Positions 57,396 through 64,000 of a DNA stretch of 64,000 nucleotides are shown piece by piece (position 1 is the stretch's first letter; each line of letters begins with the position of its first letter). The stretch is from NCBI GenBank assembly GCA_905221605.1, contig CAJNDS010002270.1:248001-312000 (forward strand), given 5' to 3'. A program made the position numbers and the translations under genes. This DNA is from Symbiodinium natans. Its lineage: Eukaryota > Sar > Dinophyceae > Suessiales > Symbiodiniaceae. The notes beneath the pieces were generated by a model, which searched no databases, was not told the DNA's origin, and was given only the letters and a program-made list of their open reading frames with translations.

Positions 57396-57563
57396 GTTGT
57401 GGGTTTAGGGTTTTGGGTTGAGGGTTTAGGGTTTAGGATACAGTACATCGCCGCCCTCAGAAGTAGGAGTGAGCGCTTGGCGTCTTGTGTGTGTGTGTGT
57501 GTATTATTTGTTGGACTCATGGCCCATGGGCCTTTTGACCGTTCCCCGTGCGCCTGTTTGCAG

Positions 57564-57720
57564 CAGACTCAAGCAGCGGCGACGGCCGATGAAGACCTTA
57601 GCGAGGCGTACGTCTAGCAGGTAGTTTGCACTTGAACTTGCGAAAGAAGAGCAGGCACGCTTACGGGAACGGGCAGAGCTCGTGGAAATGAGGCACCACA
57701 ATACCTGCTCGCGGAAGTGA
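57564..57720 (+). CDS. Exon with coiled-coil-like end, one frame change
   Basis: Acceptor GCCTGTTTGCAG, frame QTQAAATADEDLSEAYV then a stop at 57615-57617. A different frame then reads FALELAKEEQARLRERAELV and EMRHHNTCSRK to TGA at 57718. A very small intron (the GTACGT at 57609 is a possible donor) or a frameshift must separate the halves. Confidence 0.45.
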
Positions 57721-57929
57721 ACCAGCATGGTAGAAACGTCTGTAAGCGCAAGTCAAAATTTCTACAGTACATCGACCTACCATTGAACCTTCAAGCAACC
57801 AGACCCCACACCCCAAACTCCTAAACTCTAAACCCTCAACCCTAAACCCTAAACCCTCAACCCTAAACCCCAAACCCCAAACCCTAAACCCTAAACCCTA
57901 AACACTCTAGACCCTGCCATGCTCAACAG

Positions 57930-57960
57930 GCCCAGCCGTCCGGGCAGCGCTCAGTCCAAG
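57930..57960 (+). CDS. Micro-exon
   Basis: Acceptor GCTCAACAG|G, frame AQPSGQRSVQ, donor CAAG|GTGGCC. Confidence 0.45.
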
Positions 57961-58239
57961 GTGGCCAGTTCTCGAACTAATGGCGCCTTGTTTTTGGGGT
58001 ACCCTAAATAAGTATTTATAATTTAGGGTTTAGGGTTTAGGGTTTAGGGTTTAGGGTTCAGGGTTTAGGGTTTAGGGTTTAGGGTTTAGGGTTTAGGGTT
58101 TAGGGTTTAGGGCCGTTGGAGACATCACCAGGTGGGTTTAGGGTTGATGTCCTGGGCTTTGGGGCTTTTTGAAATTGGGGTGTGTGGGGGGGGTGGAGGG
58201 GGGGGAGGGGGGGGGGAGGGGCGGGAAGGAGAGGAAGGG

Positions 58240-58614
58240 AAGAGGAAGGGAAGAGGAAGGGAAGACGAGGAAGGAGGAAGGTACAGAGAAGGATGCGACC
58301 AGCCAGGACGAAATGGCTACCCACAACAACGAAGGAGATGACGACAAGCGAAACACATGCTTCGGCTTTCCCCACGCGCCACGGAGATCCCACAAATCGG
58401 CGACGGCATGATTGCTCCTGCCGTCGCCGATTTACTATTGAAAGAGCATGTTCTGCATGTTGTGGGGATTTCCGTGGCTTGTGGGGAAAGTCGAAGTATG
58501 TGTTTCGCTTGTCGTCATCTCCTTCGTTGTTGTGGGTAGCCATTTCGTCCTGGCTGGTCGCATCCTTCTCCGTACCTTCCTCTTTCCTCGTCTTCCCTTC
58601 CTCTTCCCTTCCTC
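58240..58614. mobile_element. Large fold-back element, arms encode the same peptide
   Basis: The two halves are near-perfect complements over about 165 bp, with a nested hairpin (TCGGCGACGGCA / TGCCGTCGCCGA) at the centre and a 26-bp insert in the right arm. Each arm, read outward-in on its own strand, begins MATHNNEGDDDKRNT and continues CFGFPHAPR (left) or YFDFPHKPR (right). Polypurine GGAAGGGAAGA tracts form the outer ends. Confidence 0.8.
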
Positions 58615-58711
58615 TCGTCCTGCTGTCTCCTATTAATATTGTGCTCTTCTCGGGGCTGTTGTGGTAGGCAGCGAACCCTAAACCCTAAGCCCGCTCATGT
58701 TAGCGTTTCAG

Positions 58712-58750
58712 GCGCTTTTGGTTCAGGCCTTGGCGTCCCGAGTGCATTGA
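58712..58750 (+). CDS. Small terminal exon
   Basis: Acceptor TTAGCGTTTCAG|G, frame ALLVQALASRVH and TGA. Confidence 0.45.
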   Translation, partial: ALLVQALASRVH

Positions 58751-58897
58751 GGACGTGTAGGGTTCGGGGTTTAGGGTTTAGGGTGTGGGGTTCGGGGTTT
58801 AGGGTTTAGGGTGTGGGGTTTGGGTTTAGGGTTTAGGAATGTAGCGTTTAGGGTCACTCCCAAACCCGAATCTCTGGCACGAACCTGCACAATCCCT

Positions 58898-59011
58898 GCT
58901 TGGAAGCTCTTTTGACTGAGTAAGTCTACCTGTTATCCCCTAGAAGCTCTCTTATAATCGCCATAACCCGCCTTACTAACGACACTTACTAAGCCAACAG
59001 GGCTTCCAAGC
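58898..59011. mobile_element. Inverted-repeat element, GCTTGGAAGC family
   Basis: Termini GCTTGGAAGC and GCTTCCAAGC are perfectly complementary. The inner GACTGAGTAAGT / ACTTACTAAGCC also pairs. Related to the sequence at 47571 and 23233. Confidence 0.65.
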
Positions 59012-59434
59012 GGGTCCCTTGTCACCTATTACTTTTTTGGGGCGGGATGCCCTGTGGGTACCCTTGTCCCAAAAGGGCCTTCTTATTCTGCTGGCACGCG
59101 TGGAAATGCCAAGAACCTTTTTCGTCTACATATTCCTAAGCGGCCCAAGCAATAGCATCAGTAGAACCCTAAACCCTCAACCCTCAACCCTAAACCCTAA
59201 ACCCAAATTAGGCTTATATAAGAGTTTAGAGGCCTTTGGGGTTTGTCGTTCTCAACCATCCTTCCCAGCCCTATTCTCGAACCAACTTTTAATTCGAAAA
59301 GGTTTAGGGTTTAGGGCTTCTGGGACGTATGGACGTATGAAGTTAAAGTTGAGTGCTGGAGGGCTTAGAACTTAAGACTTTCGCGAAACAAACATCTGCC
59401 TAAATCCTCAATACCCTCGACAGCTGAACATCAG

Positions 59435-59550
59435 GCGTCGAGGATGTCGAAAGCCTCTTCCTTCCGGGTACGGAGCCCAGTCGCTCTGTGGTCCTGGGCT
59501 CTCCAATCCAGCTCGTGCTCCAGAACCCCGAGCCCCAGTTTAGTGTTTAA
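59435..59550 (+). CDS. Terminal exon, unknown protein
   Basis: Acceptor GAACATCAG|G, frame VEDVESLFLPGTEPSRSVVL then GSPIQLVLQNPEPQFSV and TAA. Thirty-seven residues, good composition. Two other frames are open but poorer. Confidence 0.6.
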
Positions 59551-59816
59551 GGTGTAAGGTTTAGGGAGTAGGGAGCACAGGGTCTAGGGCTTAGCGTATA
59601 GCCCTAACCGAGACCCTAGACTCTAGACCCTACACCATACTCGCAAACCCACTTCTAGCATAGCAGGTCTAGGGTTCCTCGGGCTGTCCCAAATAGGTTT
59701 AGGGTTTTGGGTTTTGGGTTCAGGGTTTAGGGTGTAGGGCGTCGGGTTGTTCAATCTGCTTTGGGACTGAGGTTTGCATAGAACCCTGGTTGATTTGGAG
59801 ATTGTTTCGTTTTTAG

Positions 59817-59877
59817 GAACAGCTCATAAGGGAGCTCGAGGTCGTTCCGTTCCGATTCTTTGACATCGCTTACCAGG
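59817..59877 (+). CDS. Aspartate aminotransferase-type exon
   Basis: Acceptor TTTCGTTTTTAG|G, frame EQLIRELEVVPFRFFDIAYQ then G. In aspartate aminotransferases (fold-type I PLP enzymes) the stretch PFFD.AYQGFA follows a helix ending in such charged residues; the Asp pairs with the PLP ring nitrogen and the Tyr contacts its O3'. FFDIAYQG is a close match. The GT donor (CAGG|GTACAC) leads to an 87-bp intron and the next exon in phase. The cofactor lysine and substrate-arginine regions are not seen in the window, so the gene is partial here. Confidence 0.6.
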
Positions 59878-59964
59878 GTACACTCTTACTAGAGCCCAGA
59901 GTGGGTGCCCTGTTCCTCTGCTGTTTCTCTGTTAAACCCGAAAGCCTAAACCCTTTGTTGGTAG

Positions 59965-60011
59965 GTTACGCCGGGACTGAGCATGGTTTTCTAGACAACT
60001 GGTGCTTCCTT
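59965..60011 (+). CDS. Aspartate aminotransferase-type exon, continuation
   Basis: Acceptor TTGTTGGTAG|G; joined to the previous exon it reads AYQG-YAGTEHGFLDNWCFL. The phase is exact. After AYQGYA the sequence departs from the usual ASG pattern, so this end is less certain. It probably ends at a GA donor (CTT|GAGCTT) before an in-frame TGA at 60018. Confidence 0.5.
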
Positions 60012-60063
60012 GAGCTTTGAACTCTAAACCCCACAGCCTAACCCTAAACCCTTAGCGCTCGGG

Positions 60064-60348
60064 TTTAGGGTTTAGGGCTAGGGTTTAGGGTTTAGGGTTT
60101 AGGGTTTAGGGTTTAGGGTTTAGGGTTTAGGGTTTAGGGTGTAGGGTTTAGGGTTTAGGGTTTAGGGTTGAGGGTATAGGGTTTAGGGTTTAGGGTTTCG
60201 GGTTTCGGGTTTAGCTAGGGTTTAGGGTTTAGGGTTTAGGGTTTAGGGTTTAGGGTGTAGGGTTTAGGGTTTAGGGTGTAGGGTTTAGGGTATAGGGTTT
60301 AGGGTTTAGGGTTTAGGGTTTCGGGTTTCGGGTTTCGGGTTTAGGGCG
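60064..60348 (+). repeat. Long TTTAGGG array with variants
   Basis: About 38 units, mostly TTTAGGG with TTTCGGG, TGTAGGG and TATAGGG variants. The largest uninterrupted G-rich block in the window. Confidence 0.95.
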
Positions 60349-60368
60349 GCTGTCAAGCAAGCCCCGAG

Positions 60369-60415
60369 GACGAGAAAACTCCAATGTTTTACGACCCTGA
60401 CGCCCTGAATCATAA
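60369..60415 (+). CDS. Small exon
   Basis: Acceptor AGCCCCGAG|G, frame DEKTPMFYDPDALNH, donor TAA|GTCATT. Flanked on both sides by TTTAGGG arrays. Confidence 0.5.
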
Positions 60416-60528
60416 GTCATTTAGGGTTTAGGGTTTAGGGTTTAGGGTTTAGGGTTTCGGGTTTAGGGTTTAGGGTTTAGGGTTTAGGGTTTAGAATTAT
60501 AAGCTAGAACATGTTTACGTCTAAAGAG

Positions 60529-60574
60529 GCTCAGCCTATGGCCCCAGAGCAAGGGGACGATACGGCATGCCTCA
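60529..60574 (+). CDS. Small exon
   Basis: Acceptor CTAAAGAG|G, frame AQPMAPEQGDDTACL, probably ending at a GC donor (CTCA|GCTCCA). Confidence 0.45.
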
Positions 60575-60782
60575 GCTCCAGACCCTAACCCCCAACAACC
60601 TAAACCCCCTAAACCCTAAACCCTAAACCCTAAACCCTAAACCCTAAACCCTAAACCCTAAACCCTAGCCCTAAACTCTAAACCCTAAACCCTCAACTCC
60701 ACAGCCCAAAACCCCAAAACCCTTCATCCCTCAGAGCCTTAAGTCCTCTTCCTAAAGATCAAGCACACCCTTAAGCGCTGAG

Positions 60783-60835
60783 GCTGTACACTTAGCACAG
60801 TCCTTTGGGCCTGCGCCTTATCTCTGGCAGCTTTG
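60783..60835 (+). CDS. Small exon
   Basis: Acceptor AAGCGCTGAG|G, frame AVHLAQSFGPAPYLWQL, donor TG|GTTTCT. Confidence 0.5.
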
Positions 60836-61049
60836 GTTTCTGTCTTTGGGCCTTGGCGTTCAGGGTTTAGGTTTTGGGGCTGGGGTGGTTGGCTAGTTTT
60901 GAGTGCTGCGGAGGGGTCTAGTTAAAGTTTGCAACCCGAAACTGCCCTAAACTGCCCTAAACTGCCCTAAACCCTAACCCCTAAACCCTAAACAGGATTC
61001 AGGGGTTTAGGCTTAGGGTTCGGGGTTTAGGGCTTGGGCAGGTTCCAAG

Positions 61050-61121
61050 AAATCTCCATCGATAGCTGTCAAATCATCTCAAACCCGTAGATCACAACCT
61101 TCGTCTTCATCACTTAAATGA
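61050..61121 (+). CDS. Terminal exon, Ser-rich basic tail
   Basis: Acceptor CAGGTTCCAAG, frame KSPSIAVKSSQTRRSQPSSS then SLK and TGA. Confidence 0.5.
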   Translation, partial: KSPSIAVKSSQTRRSQPSSSSLK

Positions 61122-61330
61122 CACCATTCTAGGGTTCAGGGGTCAGGGCTTAGGTCATCCATGCACCCGCCATTAGATCCTGTACTATCCACCCAGACTG
61201 TAGCCTTTAGGGTTTAGGGTTTGGGGTTTGGGGTTTAGGGTTTAGGGTTTAGGGTTCAGGGTTTGGGGTTTAGGGTTTGGGGTTTAGGGTTTAGGGTTTA
61301 GGGTTTGGGGGTTTAGGGTTTAGGGTTTAG

Positions 61331-61398
61331 GGATTTCGTCAACCGCTGAATGCGAGTTGGTGGCGGCAATGGACACTGTCAATGTCGTGAGGAAATAA
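61331..61398 (+). CDS. Terminal exon
   Basis: Acceptor TTTAG|G in the repeat, frame ISSTAECELVAAMDTVNVVR then K and TAA. Confidence 0.5.
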
Positions 61399-61610
61399 AA
61401 GCAAGCGGACATTCACGCAAAAGCGCTAAGGTGGCGGGGCAGTCCTAAACTCTAAACTCTAGTGGGAGCCCCGCACTCTGCAGGGTTTAGGCTTTATAGT
61501 TCAGGAATTTAGGGTTCAGGGGGTTAGGGTTTAGGGTTCAGGGGTTTAGGGGTTTAGAGTTCAGAGTTCAGGGGTTTAGGGGAAACGGGTTTAGGGTGAA
61601 CATCTGCCAG

Positions 61611-61649
61611 GCAATGAGCGTTGCCCAGTGGAACCAGTGCGCTTCCTGA
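61611..61649 (+). CDS. Small terminal exon
   Basis: Acceptor GAACATCTGCCAG|G, frame AMSVAQWNQCAS and TGA. Confidence 0.45.
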   Translation, partial: AMSVAQWNQCAS

Positions 61650-62308
61650 GCACGAGATCAGTGCCCAGAACCTCTGGGGCCCCCTAAAGGGCCGTAGACC
61701 CCTTACTCACGCCTAAACCCTAAACGGTAACTACACTAACCCTAACCCCTAAAGCCTAAGCCCTAAACGCTGAACCCAAAACAGTCTGGGCACTGGCTAG
61801 TCATTTGAATTTTCAAATTGTTCCAGAGAGAGCAAGGATGGGAGGATAAGTTTTAGGGTTCAGGGTTCAGGGTTCAGGGTGCATGTGCATATATACAGCT
61901 AGGGATAGGGGTATACAAAAGGAGAAGAACTAGGACCCAGAGTTCATGGCCCGTTTATCGGCCCCATACTTCGAAACCCGAGACTAGCAGTTAGGGTTTA
62001 GGGTTTAGGGTTTAGGGTTTAGGGTTTAGGGTTTAGGGCTTAGGGCTTAGGGTTTAGGGTTTAGGGTTTAGGGTTTGGGACATGCGGACTAGACCCTTAT
62101 TCCCCTTTCGGGGTATGTGGGCAAGGACCCAGTAGTAGGTTCCCTCAGAAGCCCCTTGAAACAAAAAAGGGTTTAGGGTTTAGGGTTTAGGGTTTAGGGT
62201 TTAGGGTTTAGGGTTTAGGGTTTAGGGCCCTTTCTATTCCTATGTTTACTCTTGCGTCTAGCTGGGCACCACTTGGGCCACACGGCGTTTTGGACTCTTG
62301 GTCTGCTC

Positions 62309-62463
62309 TACTTGAAGGTTCATGGTACTTACTAACCAACTATAACTGGGCTTATGACCCTACTTATAATTGGGATAACCCCTATAAGGCCCTTTAGGGG
62401 TATTACAAGTAGGGTTATAAGCACAGTTATAATTGGTTAGTAAGTACCATGCACCTTCAAGTA
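62309..62463. mobile_element. Palindromic MITE, CTTGAAGG family, TA-flanked
   Basis: Arms of about 47 bp starting CTTGAAGGTTCATGGTACTT are nearly perfect complements, flanked by TA on both sides. A TA dinucleotide target suggests the Tc1/mariner (Stowaway-like) type. The centre holds a CCTATAAGGCC-type loop. Confidence 0.75.
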
Positions 62464-62699
62464 GTGCGCCCCTCATTGCTCTGACGAAGGCTAAGGGCAA
62501 TCTCAGTTTGGGGTTTGGGGTTTAGGGTTTAGGGTTTTGGGATTTGGGGTTTGGGTTTTTGGGTTTGGGGTTGGGGGTTTGGGGCTTAAGGTTTAGGACC
62601 CGAAGTAGGCCCTTATTCACTTTTTTTAGGGTTGGGGTTCCCTTCTCCCCATTAAAACCAAGAAGGGTACCTGTTTATTCCTAGGGTACTCCTGGGTCT

Positions 62700-62880
62700 A
62701 GTATATGCCTAATGTGTTTACACGTCCGAGTACAGTCTAGGGTGTTCGCCGGGGTTTCAGCTTTTTCCGAAGCTCCCTTGATTTCCACCTCACAGGCAGG
62801 GCTCTGTGAGACATCAGGTATATAGATGTGCATGAGCGGGAAGCTGTGAAACATCGGGCACCCTCGCAAGCGGAGCCCTA
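62700..62880 (-). CDS. Minus-strand coding-like segment, uncertain
   Basis: The minus strand reads MFHSFPLMHIYIPDVSQSPA then CEVEIKGASEKAETPANTLD and a Cys/His-containing end, free of repeats. On + a tiny exon CACCTCACAG|G ... CAG|GTATAT (QGSVRHQ) is possible instead. Not resolved. Confidence 0.3.
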
Positions 62881-63042
62881 AACCCCAAACCCTACTGAAC
62901 CTGTCGGACATTCAGTCCTGTTAAAGGTACCTTTTGGGTACCTTTAGCCATGACACATATGCCAATAGGGGGCATCTAGATCAGCATTACGGATACAGCG
63001 ACGCCTTAAACCCCGAAAACCCCGAACCCTCGCTAAACCCTC

Positions 63043-63045
63043 AGC

Positions 63046-63074
<29 letters not shown>
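63043..63074. repeat. Poly-C run
   Basis: About 32 C, followed by CCCCACAAC and A-rich sequence, like the edge of the CTTAAGAAC elements. Confidence 0.85.
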
Positions 63075-63077
<3 letters not shown>

Positions 63078-63514
63078 CCACAACAAAACAAAAATCAACC
63101 AAAACAAACTACCCTATAAACCCTAAACCCTATAAACCCTAAACCTTAAACCCTAAACCCTAAACCTCCGAACACTTAAGCCCTCAAATCTAGGTTCTTA
63201 AGCCCCAAAGCACCAGAACTTGTTCACAGCTCAGCTTGCAGTTGCAGATTTGGGGTTTAGGGTTTATAGGGTTTAGGGTTTAAGGTTTAGGGTTTAGGGT
63301 TTAGGGCTTAGGGTTTATGAGGTTTTTGGGCTTAATGTTTAGGGTTTCGGGTTTGGAGTTTAGTTTTTGCTTTAGGGTTACATTGCTCATCGACAAAATG
63401 GAAACCACACCAGTCAGCGGAGCAAATCTGAGTTAATCTATACAAACCCTAAACCCCTAAACCCCATAAACCTTGAACCTTACCCGCAACTGCACAAACC
63501 CGGAGCTCGAACAG

Positions 63515-63625
63515 GCCTACGCGCCCGAAAAGCCCGATAAGCCCTACAAGCCCCATAAATCCGACAAGCCCTATAAATCCTACAAGCACGACAAACCTCT
63601 AAACACCACAACCCCTAAACCCTAA
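63515..63625 (+). CDS. Lys/Pro/Tyr repeat frame or diverged repeat
   Basis: Acceptor CTCGAACAG|G; frame AYAPEKPDKPYKPHKSDKPY then KSYKHDKP and on to TAA. It is built on a 9-bp repeat (AAGCCCTAT and variants) giving K-P-[YDH] triplets. It could be a genuine low-complexity tail, or merely a decayed CCCTAAA-type array. Confidence 0.35.
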   Translation, partial: AYAPEKPDKPYKPHKSDKPYKSYKHDKPLNTTTPKP

Positions 63626-63655
63626 GCCCTAAACCCTAAGCCCGATGCTTTCCAG

Positions 63656-63771
63656 CTCCACGAAGCAGCGTTCGCCTTTGTCCGTGTCGAAGACACGGGT
63701 TGCGGCCGGAGTTTCTCCGAACTCCTTGGGCCATGGCTTAGAAGCCTCCCCGACTCCCGCAACGCTTTAGG
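63656..63771 (+). CDS. Exon, possibly a further RCC1-like repeat piece
   Basis: Acceptor GATGCTTTCCAG, frame LHEAAFAFVRVEDTGCGRSF then SELLGPWLRSLPDSRNAL. EAAFAFVR is reminiscent of the AFAAI element of the 35-46 kb gene, but the DGSV motif is missing. A second frame (QRSPLSVSKTRVAAGVSPNS) is open. Confidence 0.45.
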
Positions 63772-63845
63772 GTCTAGGGTCTAGGGTCTAGGGTCTAGGG
63801 TCTAGGGTCTAGGGTTTAGGGTTTAGGGTTTAGGGTTTAGGGTTC
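63769..63845 (+). repeat. GGGTCTA then TTTAGGG array
   Basis: Six or seven GGGTCTA units followed by TTTAGGG, another locally homogenised variant block. Confidence 0.9.
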
Positions 63846-63903
63846 AGGGTTTACTTAAACCCTAAGTTCCAAGCCTTAGAAGCCATAAGCCCCACTGAAT
63901 GAG

Positions 63904-63959
63904 TTCTTGGCTCGATTCTTTTGGGAAGGAGTGGAGGGACTCCGCGAAGAGATTGCGGG
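63904..63959 (+). CDS. Exon at window end
   Basis: Acceptor CTGAATGAG, frame FLARFFWEGVEGLREEIA, donor GGG|GTGCAC. The frame stays open to the window edge (GCTLPGSAASSARA), so the exon may be longer. Confidence 0.55.
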
Positions 63960-64000
63960 GTGCACCCTGCCCGGCTCAGCAGCTTCCAGCGCTAGAGCCC

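Larger units (their letters stand above)
1..64000. repeat. Interspersed telomere-like heptamers throughout
   Basis: TTTAGGG on the + strand, or its complement CCCTAAA, recurs from end to end in runs of 2 to about 25 units, in both orientations. Most runs are separated by 50-300 bp of unique sequence. Variants are locally homogenised: TTTTAGGG, GGGTCTT, CCCTAAG, CCCGAAA, CCCCAAA, GGGTCTA. Almost every stretch without an exon call consists of these runs plus degenerate derivatives. Because neither strand of the heptamer has a stop in every frame, they generate many false open frames. Confidence 0.95.

Overview
The window looks like nuclear DNA of a dinoflagellate, most likely a Symbiodiniaceae or Suessiales type; this is inferred from style, not from a database hit. 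Four things point there. (1) Plant/alveolate-type telomere heptamers (TTTAGGG / CCCTAAA) are scattered through the whole 64 kb. (2) Coding sequence occurs only as very short pieces, mostly 30-150 bp, almost all on the + strand. (3) Splice donors GT, GC and GA are all used, and the first exonic base after the acceptor is nearly always G (AG|G). (4) There is a ubiquitin-like plus RCC1-like repeat gene with the DGSVVTWG...GGDSS signature typical of these algae. There is no bacterial-style gene layout; most long open frames are chance readings through telomere-like repeats.

Layout. 0.1-21 kb: about 35 candidate small exons of unassigned genes, each embedded in telomere-like arrays. Several end in stop codons, so more than one gene is present. 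19.6-21.6 kb: a 2-kb cluster of about 14 copies of a hairpin repeat containing two copies of a tRNA-derived SINE-like unit. 21.6-24 kb: a non-coding stretch with an AT-rich insert carrying decayed coding fragments. 23.6-35 kb: further exons, including Pro/Gly/Met-rich ones, a gag-like retrotransposon piece, and a 16-bp target duplication around a telomeric array inside an exon. 35.1-45.9 kb: the best gene of the window, a multi-exon ubiquitin-like/RCC1-like repeat protein. Its splice sites can be placed to the base because exon ends rejoin into a consensus repeat. 46-64 kb: more unassigned exons, two frameshifted longer coding blocks (49.2-49.7 and 55.8-56.2 kb), a probable aspartate-aminotransferase-type exon pair (59.8-60.0 kb), and several inverted-repeat elements.

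The most interesting signal is the intron architecture. Introns are largely built from telomere-like heptamers, G-rich just after donors and C-rich just before acceptors, so a pre-mRNA intron could fold its own ends together. In at least seven places a telomere-like array or a whole intron is bracketed by 9-22 bp direct repeats, as expected from insertion with target-site duplication. The intergenic and intronic space also holds at least six families of short inverted-repeat (MITE-like) elements, one with 8-bp target duplications. Together this suggests that telomere-repeat cassettes and MITE/introner-type elements have been building introns here. Product names are given only where residues support them. 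Most exons are left unnamed, and exon borders are inferred from splice consensus and reading frame alone.
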